This document shows positions 8,919-17,202 of a stretch of 64,000 bases of DNA, one piece after another. Location of the stretch: assembly GCA_037381915.1 (NCBI GenBank), contig JARRQJ010000001.1, positions 62,001 to 126,000 on the forward strand, read 5' to 3'. The DNA comes from JARRQJ01 sp037381915. GTDB lineage: Bacteria; Pseudomonadota; Gammaproteobacteria; DRLM01. The notes below the pieces were generated by a model. The model did not search any database. It was not told where the DNA came from and saw nothing but the letters and a program-made list of their open reading frames with translations. How positions within the stretch are numbered: position 1 is the stretch's first letter; every line of letters begins with the position of its first letter. The position numbers and the translations under genes are program-made.

Positions 8919-10927
8919 AGCAGCAACCCCAGCAGGATGAGCAGCGTCACGAAGGTGAACGCGAGGTATCCGTGAATCGGTCGGCGATGCAGCCAGTCCG
9001 TCCGCCGGGTCAGCCATTCGCTGAGTTGTCTGATGGGCAGATAGAGATAGCCCCACGACAGGTCTCGAACGTGTACCTGATAGCGCAGCTTCTTCACCAA
9101 CAGCGGGTGGCCGAGGTCCGTACGCAACAATTTGTCCCGGGGCCGATAGACATCGGCGAAGATCCGCCGCAACGGCTGGGAAAAACTGGCGGCGGTGTAT
9201 TGCATGCGCGAGTTGAGATGCGGATGCCCGCAGCTCCATGGTGCGGTCCGCCTTTTCCCGCCGGTACGGTAATGAATAAAAATGAAAGTACCCACGGCGA
9301 TCAGCAGGGCCGTCAACACGATGAGCGGTGAATAGGAAGCCCGCTCTTGGGCGATGGGGGTCAACCACAACCAGTTGGCAGTAGATGCGCCGAGGCTCGC
9401 CTGTATCAAGGATCGCGGTACGGCGTCGATCAGCGGCAGTATCCATACCGGCAAAATGCCCAGCAGCAGACACAAGGCGGCGGGGAGCGCCATGCCGAAC
9501 TGCATCCAGCGGTCGACTTCGCGGGCATCGTTTGCCGCCTGGCTGCGTGCTGTGCCCTGAAAGACGATACCGAATACCTTGACGAAACACGCCGCCGCCA
9601 GGGCGCCGGCCAAGGCCAGCATGGCGGCGGAGAACGGAATCAAGGCCGAGAGCAGGGTCCCCCGCAATTGCGGAGCCATCAGTGCGGCTTGAAAGGTAAG
9701 CCATTCGGAGACGAAACCGTTGAATGGAGGTAACGCCGAGATGGATATGCAGCCTATCAGGAACAAGCCTGCGGTGCGCGGCATGCGCCGGATCAGGCCT
9801 CCCAACCGGCCCATGTCGCAGCTATGAGTCGCATGCATCACTGCGCCCGCGCCCATGAATAACAGCCCTTTAAACAAGGCGTGGTTGAGAGTGTGATAGA
9901 GTGCCGCCACCAGGCCTAGGGCCGCTAACCTGGGATAATGATAATGGGCGAAGATCATCCCCAGTCCCAGGCCGATGGCGATGATGCCGATATTCTCAAC
10001 CGAGTGATAGGCGAGCAGGCGCTTCAAGTCGTGTTGCTGCAAGGCCAGCAGCACACCGCCCACCGCCGAACCGGAACCGGTTGCCAGCACCAGGCCGCCC
10101 CACCACCAGCCAGTGTGCTCAATACCGACCAGATCCCACACCACTCGGAGGAAACCGAAAATGGCCACCTTGATCATGATGCCGCTCATGAGAGCGGACA
10201 CATTGGAGGGGGCCGCCGGATGGGCCTCGGGTAGCCAGGCATGCAAGGGGATCAACCCGGCCTTCATGCCAAAACCGCCCAAGGCCAGCAAAAATGCCAG
10301 GGATGCCCATAGCGGCGTCAAGGGCGCGACACGCATGACGTCGAATTCGAAGGAGCCGCCCGCCGCGTACAGCACCGCGAAGCTGCCCAGGATGACAAGA
10401 CCGCCGAGGTGGGCCATCAGCAGGTAGAGAAAGCCCGCCTTGCGATTGGCCTCTTGCTCATGGTCGAAGGTGACCAGGAAATACGAAGCGACGCTCATCA
10501 GTTCCCAGAAAATCATGAAGGTGTAGGCGTCATCCGCGAGTGCCACGCCTTGCATGCCGGTGACGAACAGCGGCAGAAAGACATATAGCGTGGTCAGATT
10601 GCGTCGGTGGGCCAGTTGCCGCAGATAACCTAGGGAGTACAGTGCCACCGCGCAGAGCAACAGGCCGATTACCAGCAAAAAGAAGCCGGCGAGGGCGTCG
10701 AGTCGCACATGCATCGGCAACCACGGCAGGCCGATGGGGAGGATCGCCTTGTCGGGGGATAAGAGTATTCCCTCCATCCCGCCGGTGACCGCGGCCAACG
10801 CGGAGAGCAAAAGTAACCCGCAGACGGCGCGGCGTTGCAGGTCAGCGCTGCGGCTCAAGAAAATTGCAGCAACGCTAGCGATCAGCGCCGCGAGCGGCGC
10901 CGCCAACGCCCAGAACATCCCATTCAT
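8915..10927 (-). CDS. HyfB/NuoL-like antiporter-type membrane subunit
   Basis: Largest membrane subunit of the Ehr complex, 670 aa. Start ATG 10927 (MNGMFWALAAPLAALIA) overlaps the stop of the regulator gene as ATGA. Family features are FWELMSVASYFLV, GMKAGLIPLHAWLPEAHPAAPS with the conserved Lys and His, and the broken-helix Lys in LKRLLAYHSVENIG. The C-terminal about 130 residues, with Arg-rich stretches and a final helix (FVTLLILLGLLL), match the extended tail of HyfB proteins. The presence of two antiporter-like subunits implies coupling of redox chemistry to ion transport. Confidence 0.87.
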   Translation of the reverse strand: MNGMFWALAAPLAALIASVAAIFLSRSADLQRRAVCGLLLLSALAAVTGGMEGILLSPDKAILPIGLPWLPMHVRLDALAGFFLLVIGLLLCAVALYSLGYLRQLAHRRNLTTLYVFLPLFVTGMQGVALADDAYTFMIFWELMSVASYFLVTFDHEQEANRKAGFLYLLMAHLGGLVILGSFAVLYAAGGSFEFDVMRVAPLTPLWASLAFLLALGGFGMKAGLIPLHAWLPEAHPAAPSNVSALMSGIMIKVAIFGFLRVVWDLVGIEHTGWWWGGLVLATGSGSAVGGVLLALQQHDLKRLLAYHSVENIGIIAIGLGLGMIFAHYHYPRLAALGLVAALYHTLNHALFKGLLFMGAGAVMHATHSCDMGRLGGLIRRMPRTAGLFLIGCISISALPPFNGFVSEWLTFQAALMAPQLRGTLLSALIPFSAAMLALAGALAAACFVKVFGIVFQGTARSQAANDAREVDRWMQFGMALPAALCLLLGILPVWILPLIDAVPRSLIQASLGASTANWLWLTPIAQERASYSPLIVLTALLIAVGTFIFIHYRTGGKRRTAPWSCGHPHLNSRMQYTAASFSQPLRRIFADVYRPRDKLLRTDLGHPLLVKKLRYQVHVRDLSWGYLYLPIRQLSEWLTRRTDWLHRRPIHGYLAFTFVTLLILLGLLL

Positions 10928-11463
10928 CGTTGCCGCACCACCAGGAGCTCGCAAAGCTGGTCATAGGGGTTGCGCCAATTGTGCGAGCGCCGGGGGTCGT
11001 AGTAGACGGATTGCATTTCGGCGACTTCAAAGTTGTCGTCGTCGTAATGGAGTACGGCGCGTCCCCGCCTTACCCACACGAATTCCGATTCGATTCCCAC
11101 CAGGAAGGGCTGTTCTGCCAACTGGCCACCGGGCCTGAGTCGCACCAGCAGCGGTTCGAAATTCGATTCGTGGCGCTGCGCCGCCAAGGGGATCAACTCT
11201 GCGCCGTCACGCAAGGAAAAGGTGGGGCAATCCTTCAAATCGATGACTTCGATCTTTGTCCCTTCCTCGCCGTCCGCAAAAAACGCCGCAACCGGCACCC
11301 GCAGGCCGTGAGCGAGTTTTTCCAGGGTCGCAACCGATGGGGATGTCTGATTGCTCTCTATCTGCGATAAGGTTGCAGGGCTTATCCCCGCCGCCTCGGC
11401 CAAGGCCCGGATGGAAAAACCGCGTCTTTCGCGAAGAGAACGTATTCTGGATGCGACGGGCAT
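10924..11463 (-). CDS. XRE-family regulator with C-terminal cupin, leads the Ehr operon
   Basis: DNA-binding regulator, 179 aa. Residues 5-60 form a Cro/C1-type helix-turn-helix (RIRSLRERRGFSIRALAEAAG then SPATLSQIESNQTSPSVATLEKLA). Residues about 100-175 form a small cupin barrel that may sense a ligand. The stop overlaps the hyfB-like start by four bases, so regulator and complex are translationally coupled and probably autoregulated from the promoter region at 11464-11774. The effector is unknown. Confidence 0.85.
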   Translation of the reverse strand: MPVASRIRSLRERRGFSIRALAEAAGISPATLSQIESNQTSPSVATLEKLAHGLRVPVAAFFADGEEGTKIEVIDLKDCPTFSLRDGAELIPLAAQRHESNFEPLLVRLRPGGQLAEQPFLVGIESEFVWVRRGRAVLHYDDDNFEVAEMQSVYYDPRRSHNWRNPYDQLCELLVVRQR

Positions 11464-11643
11464 GAAAAGGGCTGTTATTTAATATAAAACACAATGTATA
11501 GAAAAATGAACGCGCTGTCGAGCCATGCAAGGGGATCAGAACGTTGCTGATGTAAGAGTCTGGGAAGCGCATGCCTCGAACGGGGGATAAGAGGGCTCGT
11601 CTTCCTGGGTGATGTTTATAAATGGTGCATAGAGAATCTGTAA

Positions 11644-11658
11644 GCACCATATAAGTGC
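11644..11658. promoter_or_regulatory. NtrC-like binding site
   Basis: GCAC-N7-GTGC dyad (GCACCATATAAGTGC), the spacing and half sites of the NtrC consensus TGCACCA-N3-TGGTGCA. It lies about 80 bases upstream of the sigma-54 promoter, a usual enhancer distance. A lone half site (TGGTGCA) lies about 20 bases further upstream. Confidence 0.6.
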
Positions 11659-11714
11659 AATTTCGCTATCAGTGGGGGCTGTGAGCCACTTGTAAGCTAT
11701 TGAATCTATATGAT

Positions 11715-11729
11715 GCACTATGATGGTGC
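11715..11729. promoter_or_regulatory. Second NtrC-like dyad overlapping the -24 element
   Basis: GCAC-N7-GTGC (GCACTATGATGGTGC) with the same spacing as the upstream site. Its right half is also the TGGTGC of the sigma-54 -24 box. If occupied it would block the promoter, so it may be a governor site or may simply reflect the similarity of the two consensus sequences. Confidence 0.4.
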
Positions 11730-11739
11730 GATTCTTGCT
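11724..11739 (+). promoter_or_regulatory. Sigma-54 promoter of amtB
   Basis: TGGTGCG-ATTC-TTGCT matches the -24/-12 consensus TGGCACG-N4-TTGCW with the strict spacing. Transcription would start near 11750. That excludes the upstream starts at 11739 and 11745 for amtB and leaves ATG 11775 with GGGGCGGG just before it. Confidence 0.72.
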
Positions 11740-11774
11740 TGTTTATGCGCCATATTTGTTCACTGGGGCGGGCA

Positions 11775-12971
11775 ATGGAAACATTTAAATCGGGAAGTGA
11801 TGTCCTCTTTGTATTAATGGGAGCGGTCATGGTACTGGCCATGCATGCCGGTTTCGCCTTCTTGGAGGTGGGTACGGTACGGAAAAAGAACCAGGTCAAT
11901 GCACTGGTAAAGATCATTGTTGATTTTGCCGTGTCGACCCTGGCCTATTTCTTCATCGGATACGGCATCGCCTACGGGACCTCCTTCTTCTCCGGGGCAC
12001 ATTCCTTGGCCGACAAGAACGGTTATGAACTGGTGAAGTTTTTCTTCCTGCTCACCTTTGCCGCGGCGATCCCCGCTATTATTTCAGGGGGTATTGCCGA
12101 GCGGGCCAAATTTAATCCCCAATTGGCCGCGACGGCCCTATTGGTCGGTTTGGTTTACCCCTTTTTCGAGGGGATCAGCTGGCACGGCAATTTCGGTATA
12201 CAGACTTGGCTGGAGGCGCACTTCGGGGCAGGGTTCCACGACTTCGCCGGTTCGGTGGTCGTGCATGCCATGGGGGGATGGCTGGGGCTGATGGCGGTGC
12301 TGCTCTTGGGCCCGCGGCATGGCCGTTATGGCAAGGACGGCAGGATCAGCGCTCATCCGCCATCCAATATCCCATTCCTCGCGCTGGGGGCATGGATCCT
12401 CACGGTAGGGTGGTTCGGATTCAACGTGATGTCGGCGCAGGCCATTGCCGCGGTTAATGGTTTGGTGGCCGTCAATTCGTTGATGGCGATGGTGGGAGGC
12501 ATTCTCGCTGCCTTGGTCGCCGGACGCTACGATCCCGGCTTCGTTCATAACGGCCCTCTTGCCGGCCTGGTGGCGGTCTGTGCCGGTTCCGATCTCATGC
12601 ATCCCGTGGGTGCACTGCTGACCGGCCTGGTGGCCGGAGCCTTGTTCGTGTGGACCTTCACGCTGACTCAGAACAAGTGGAAGATCGACGATGTGCTGGG
12701 GGTATGGCCTTTGCACGGGCTGTGCGGGGTGTGGGGCGGCATCGCCGCGGGGATTTTCGGCAGCACGGCTTTGGGCGGCATGGGTGGGGTGAACTTCATG
12801 TCGCAACTGATCGGCACCGGCTTGGGTGTGATCATCGCCGTGACGGGAGGCTTGGCGGTGTACGGCGGCTTAAAGGTGACAGTCGGCTTGCGCCTCAGTC
12901 AGGAGGAAGAGTATCAGGGCGCCGACTTGAGCGTACACAAGATCGGCGCGGAGCCGCCTTACAGGGAGTGA
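11775..12971 (+). CDS. amtB: Ammonium transporter AmtB
   Basis: Trimeric ammonium channel of the Amt/Mep/Rh family, 398 aa, about 11 membrane helices. Family features include AMHAGFAFLEVGTVRKKN near the N-terminus, DFAGSVVVHAMGGWLGL with a pore His, and VWPLHGLCGVWGGIAAG with the second pore His. ATG 11775 is chosen because the predicted sigma-54 transcript begins near 11750. No glnK (PII) gene accompanies it, unlike the common glnK-amtB pair. The 3' end overlaps the convergent GGDEF-EAL gene by 13 bases. Regulation by nitrogen limitation through NtrC is inferred from the promoter. Confidence 0.93.
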   Translation: METFKSGSDVLFVLMGAVMVLAMHAGFAFLEVGTVRKKNQVNALVKIIVDFAVSTLAYFFIGYGIAYGTSFFSGAHSLADKNGYELVKFFFLLTFAAAIPAIISGGIAERAKFNPQLAATALLVGLVYPFFEGISWHGNFGIQTWLEAHFGAGFHDFAGSVVVHAMGGWLGLMAVLLLGPRHGRYGKDGRISAHPPSNIPFLALGAWILTVGWFGFNVMSAQAIAAVNGLVAVNSLMAMVGGILAALVAGRYDPGFVHNGPLAGLVAVCAGSDLMHPVGALLTGLVAGALFVWTFTLTQNKWKIDDVLGVWPLHGLCGVWGGIAAGIFGSTALGGMGGVNFMSQLIGTGLGVIIAVTGGLAVYGGLKVTVGLRLSQEEEYQGADLSVHKIGAEPPYRE

Positions 12972-15454
12972 AGCCGCGGCTGTTCGTCCTGGTCCCGCGC
13001 CAGGTACCGCGGCACGTCATCGGGTTGTAGTGCTTGGCTAAAATAGTAGCCCTGCATGATCTGGCAGCCAAGGTTTCGTAACAGGTCCAATTGTGTCTTG
13101 GTCTCAACGCCCTCAGCGACGATATCCAGTTGCAGGGTATTGGCCATAGCGATGATGGCAGCAATCGCGCCGGAATCCGCGTTGTCTCTGCAGATATTGC
13201 TTACGAACGTGCGGTCAATTTTGATGGTCCGGATCGGCGTGTGATTCAGTTTGCTGAGGGAGCTGTATCCGGTGCCGAAATCGTCGATGCATAAATTGAC
13301 CCCGATATCCTTCAGTTGTTGGAGGATATGGAGCGTGCGCTGCAAATCACGGGCAAAGATTTTCTCCGTCAATTCCAATTCCAGGCTGGAGGGTTGCAGG
13401 CGGGTTTCGCTGAGGGTGCTCTTTAAGTGCGACAACAGATCGCGGTTGTTGAATTCCTTCTCGGATAGATTGATCGCAATGCGGGGCACCGTCAAACCGG
13501 CGGTGAGCCAGGTTTCGTAATTTTTGCACGCTTTGCGCATCATCTGCTTGCCGAGAGGGATGATAAGGTTGGTCTCTTCGGCGACCGCCAGAAATTTTTC
13601 GGGTGGAATGACGCCCTTTTGGGGATGTTGCCAACGCAACAATGCCTCCATGGCGACGACTTTCCCGCTGGGTACGTGGATGCGCGGCTGGTAATAGATG
13701 AGAAATTCGTCGTTGTCCAAGGCGCGATGAAGATCCTTTTCCAGAGACAAACGGGTCTGCGCCCGCAAATTCATGTTCGGTGAATAAAGCTGGTAGGTGT
13801 TTTTCCCCTGTTCCTTGACGCGATACATGGCGACGTCGGCGTTCTTCAGCAAGGTTTCGGCGTCTTGGCCATCATTGGGGAAGATGGTGATGCCGATGCT
13901 GACACCGACGAAAAATTGATGATTGCGGATTTCGAAGGGTTTGGAAAGGATGTTGATGACCTTCTGGGCGACCTGGCAGGCATCGTGCTGATTCGTCAGT
14001 TCATTCAGGATGATGACGAATTCATCGCCGCCGTGACGAGCCACGGTATCTTCGGCGCGAATGCAGGTGGTGAGTCGTTGAGCGGCGATCTTCAGCATGT
14101 GATCGCCCATGTTGTGGCCGTACGTGTCGTTGATCAGCTTGAAACCGTCCAGATCGCAAAACAGGATGGCTACCAGCTGATTGCGCCTGGGCGCCCGCGT
14201 CAATGCCCGATCGATCCTGTCCAGCAACAGGCTGCGATTTGGCAGGTTGGTAAGCGCATCGTAGTTGGCCAGATAGAGCAAGTGATCTTCCGTCTTCTTT
14301 CTCTCGGTAATGTCCTGCAACACTAAAACCAAACCACCGCAATGTATGTGGTCGGCAAACAAGGCGGATGAAATCGATACCGGCACGGGATTGCCTTCCT
14401 TGCTCAGGAACGTGGTTTCCATACCCTGCACATAGGGTGAAACGATCAGCGAATCGAGCATGGTGCGGATGAGCGTCGGATCGCCGATGACTTCGGCGAT
14501 GTTTCGGCCCAGCAGTTCGTCCTCATGATATTTGAACAGTATCGCCGCCGCCGAATTTATCCATTCGATCTGTCTGCATGCATTAATGACGATCAAGGCA
14601 TCAGGTACCGAGCGCAGAATGTTATTCATCTGCTCCTTGGAAACCGTGGTGGTGGCGAGATTGCTGGCCATCAAGTTGAACGCCCGGACGAGCTGGCCGA
14701 TTTCGTCATGATTCCATTCGGGCGCCCTGACCTCGAAATGGCCGCGTCCCAATGCCGCCGCTGATCTGACGAGTTGTTCGAGCGGCGCCGCCAGTGAGCG
14801 GGCGATTACCTGGCCGAGCACGATGGCGAACAGGAAGGTCAAGATCCCCGCGATGAGCAGCAAATGCTCCGCGCGGCTTATGGTCTGGTTGACCTCTTGG
14901 TTGTCTTTCGTGAGTTGCAGATTGATATAATACAGCTGTGCATCCAGCGCTCCTTCGAAGGCATGTTCGCCGTTTTCCATGGTGTTCAGCGCTTCGGTGA
15001 GGTCGATGGCGGTATCATTCTTCTCCAGGAGCGCAACGACGTGATCGCTGCTCTTTTTTAGGAATTCCGCCGTACCGCGTGTGGCCATCAGATACAATCT
15101 ATCATCCGCCGATGATTGATCGATCAGCGATGAAAAGCTGTTTAATGTATCTTGGAGGGGTTTTATCGCGGATTCCCGCAGTTCAACGAGTTCGCCCTGC
15201 CAATCCGCGCTGGTTTTCGCCTGGTCGTGGGTTATGCCGTACTTGAGCAGGGCCAGGCGCGAGGTGCTGTATACGATCCTTGTCCCGTAATAGCGCAGGT
15301 TTTCCAGTTTGAGCAGCTGCGGCAAGGTGCGTTGCGAGGCGTTGTAATAGGTGCTTTTTATCGTAATGATATTTTGCAGGCCGACGAGCCCGACGATTAC
15401 CACCGTGGCGGCGATGCACAAAAACGACAGCAGGAGTTTGTATTTAATTTTCAT
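12959..15454 (-). CDS. Membrane-bound HAMP-PAS-GGDEF-EAL cyclic-di-GMP enzyme
   Basis: Bifunctional diguanylate cyclase/phosphodiesterase architecture, 831 aa. ATG 15454 opens MKIKYKLLLSFLCIAATVVI, the first membrane helix; a longer upstream frame adds a non-conserved 45 residues. A periplasmic helical sensor of about 150 residues, a second helix (LLLIAGILTFLFAIVLGQVI), HAMP, PAS (about 300-415), GGDEF and EAL domains follow. The GGDEF domain is intact with an I-site (RAED, five residues before GGDEF). The EAL domain keeps the EALLRW, DFGTGYSSL and DIVAEGVE motifs. Both activities are possible from the sequence. It may feed the cyclic di-GMP pool read by the riboswitch at 1424-1513. Confidence 0.92.
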   Translation of the reverse strand: MKIKYKLLLSFLCIAATVVIVGLVGLQNIITIKSTYYNASQRTLPQLLKLENLRYYGTRIVYSTSRLALLKYGITHDQAKTSADWQGELVELRESAIKPLQDTLNSFSSLIDQSSADDRLYLMATRGTAEFLKKSSDHVVALLEKNDTAIDLTEALNTMENGEHAFEGALDAQLYYINLQLTKDNQEVNQTISRAEHLLLIAGILTFLFAIVLGQVIARSLAAPLEQLVRSAAALGRGHFEVRAPEWNHDEIGQLVRAFNLMASNLATTTVSKEQMNNILRSVPDALIVINACRQIEWINSAAAILFKYHEDELLGRNIAEVIGDPTLIRTMLDSLIVSPYVQGMETTFLSKEGNPVPVSISSALFADHIHCGGLVLVLQDITERKKTEDHLLYLANYDALTNLPNRSLLLDRIDRALTRAPRRNQLVAILFCDLDGFKLINDTYGHNMGDHMLKIAAQRLTTCIRAEDTVARHGGDEFVIILNELTNQHDACQVAQKVINILSKPFEIRNHQFFVGVSIGITIFPNDGQDAETLLKNADVAMYRVKEQGKNTYQLYSPNMNLRAQTRLSLEKDLHRALDNDEFLIYYQPRIHVPSGKVVAMEALLRWQHPQKGVIPPEKFLAVAEETNLIIPLGKQMMRKACKNYETWLTAGLTVPRIAINLSEKEFNNRDLLSHLKSTLSETRLQPSSLELELTEKIFARDLQRTLHILQQLKDIGVNLCIDDFGTGYSSLSKLNHTPIRTIKIDRTFVSNICRDNADSGAIAAIIAMANTLQLDIVAEGVETKTQLDLLRNLGCQIMQGYYFSQALQPDDVPRYLARDQDEQPRLHSL

Positions 15455-15760
15455 TAAGGGCCAAATGCCTTGCGGCGTCCGCGAGCGCCAACTACTTAAT
15501 AAAATCGGCCGATTGCGCCGGTAATTTAGCGTTCTGGGGAAGGATGGGCCCCGGTAATAAAACGATAATTTCATGTATTTACTTGCCAACTTGACGCAGG
15601 GAAGCTGGCGGTTGTTGCCGACATTTCAAAATTTGATCTTATAATCAATAAGATGGTGTGGAGATGGCTGGCCCTTTGCCATGTGGTAAAGATGGAATCG
15701 TCAAAGGAAAAGTAGTAGCTTATGGGCCGATTATTATCAGGGTCCCAGAGTTGAGCATTT
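15455..15760. other. Divergent intergenic region, GGDEF-EAL gene / miaB
   Basis: No gene is visible. TATAAT at 15640-15645 is a good -10 box for miaB; the nearest -35-like TTGCCG is 19 bases upstream, slightly too far. The GGDEF-EAL promoter must lie in the left half but no clear boxes were recognised. Confidence 0.4.
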
Positions 15761-17128
15761 ATGATCAGGAAACTATATATCAAGACCTTCGGTTGCCAGA
15801 TGAACGAGTACGATTCCGCTAAGATGGCCGACGTGCTGGCGAAATCCCACGGCCTGCAGCGGGTCGACACCGCGGAAGAGGGCGATATATTGCTGTTGAA
15901 CACCTGTTCCATTCGGGAAAAGGCGGAGGAAAAGGTCTTTTCCATGTTGGGGATGTGGCGGGAGATCAAAGAGCGCCGTCCCGAGGTGGTGATAGGCGTC
16001 GGCGGCTGCGTGGCCAGCCAAGAGGGCGACAACATTCGCCGCCGCGCTCCTTATGTGGATATGGTGTTCGGACCCCAGACCTTGCACCGTTTGCCGAAGA
16101 TGCTGGAACAGGTGCAACGGGAACGGCGGCCAGCCGTGGACGTTACCTTCCCCGAGATTGAAAAATTCGATCACCTGCCCGCGCCGCGCGCCGAGGGAGT
16201 GACGGCCTACGTGTCGGTCATGGAGGGCTGCAGCAAATATTGCACGTTTTGCGTGGTGCCTTACACCCGCGGCGAGGAAGTCAGCCGTCCCTTCGACGAT
16301 GTGATCGCGGAAATCGCGAGCCTGGCCCGACATGGCGTGCGGGAGGTGACGCTATTGGGGCAGAACGTCAACGCTTACCGGGGTATGATGCACGACGGCG
16401 AGGAGGCGGACCTGGCGTTGTTGCTCAGCTACGCGGCGGAAATCGACGGCATTGAACGTATCCGATTCACCACGTCCCACCCCATGGAATTTTCCGACCG
16501 CCTCATCCAAGCTTATGCCGAAGTGTCGAAACTGGTGAGCCATCTGCACTTGCCGGTACAGAGCGGTTCGGACCGTATCCTGTCTCTGATGAAGCGCGGT
16601 CACACCGCCGTGCAGTACAAATCGAAGATCCGCCAGTTGCGGGCCCTGCGACCGGACCTGAGTCTTTCCTCGGATTTCATCGTCGGCTTTCCCGGGGAAA
16701 CTGACGAGGATTTTCAGGCCACCATGGATCTGATTGAGGAGATCGGTTTCGATAATTCCTTCAGCTTCATCTACAGTCCCCGCCCCGGGACGCCGGCGGC
16801 CGGTTTTCCCGATGACGTCCCCCTGGAGGTCAAGAAGCATCGTTTGGCGATCTTGCAGCGGCGGATTCGCCAAATGAGCGAGAGCATCAGCGACGCCATG
16901 GTCGGTACGGTGCAGCGCGTGCTGGTGGAGGGCCCTTCCCGTAAGGACCCACGGGAGTTGTGCGGACGCACGGAGAACAATCGTGTGGTCAATTTTGCGG
17001 GCGCCCCGGAACTGGTCGGGCAATTGGTATCACTGCATATCACCGAGGCCCTGCCCAACTCCTTGCGCGGCGAGTACGCGCATCACGTTGATCTTCATGG
17101 CTTTCGCAGTGCGTCGCTGGGATTTTGA
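15761..17128 (+). CDS. miaB: tRNA-2-methylthio-N6-dimethylallyladenosine synthase MiaB
   Basis: Radical-SAM methylthiotransferase that modifies i6A37 of tRNAs, 455 aa. It has an N-terminal UPF0004 domain with three conserved Cys (KTFGCQMN, LLNTCSIREKAEEKV, VGGCVASQEG) binding one [4Fe-4S] cluster. The radical-SAM motif is EGCSKYCTFCVVPYTRG. A C-terminal TRAM domain (about 385-450, VEGPSRKDP...GRTENNRVVNF) completes it. It leads the miaB-ybeZ-ybeY-corC-lnt series. Confidence 0.97.
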   Translation: MIRKLYIKTFGCQMNEYDSAKMADVLAKSHGLQRVDTAEEGDILLLNTCSIREKAEEKVFSMLGMWREIKERRPEVVIGVGGCVASQEGDNIRRRAPYVDMVFGPQTLHRLPKMLEQVQRERRPAVDVTFPEIEKFDHLPAPRAEGVTAYVSVMEGCSKYCTFCVVPYTRGEEVSRPFDDVIAEIASLARHGVREVTLLGQNVNAYRGMMHDGEEADLALLLSYAAEIDGIERIRFTTSHPMEFSDRLIQAYAEVSKLVSHLHLPVQSGSDRILSLMKRGHTAVQYKSKIRQLRALRPDLSLSSDFIVGFPGETDEDFQATMDLIEEIGFDNSFSFIYSPRPGTPAAGFPDDVPLEVKKHRLAILQRRIRQMSESISDAMVGTVQRVLVEGPSRKDPRELCGRTENNRVVNFAGAPELVGQLVSLHITEALPNSLRGEYAHHVDLHGFRSASLGF

Positions 17129-17202
17129 CGACGGCCGGATCGTTGCATGTGGCGTAATTTTCGACTATCTTAGCTGTTAAATTCCTTCTTTTAGTCTTTC
17201 AT

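Larger units (their letters stand above)
11464..11774. other. Divergent control region between the Ehr operon and amtB
   Basis: No gene is seen. The right part carries the sigma-54 promoter and NtrC-like sites listed separately. On the minus strand an AT-rich stretch with TATATT (complement of 11481-11486) lies 20 bases before the regulator start and may be the -10 box of the Ehr operon; no clear -35 was found. Confidence 0.5.
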
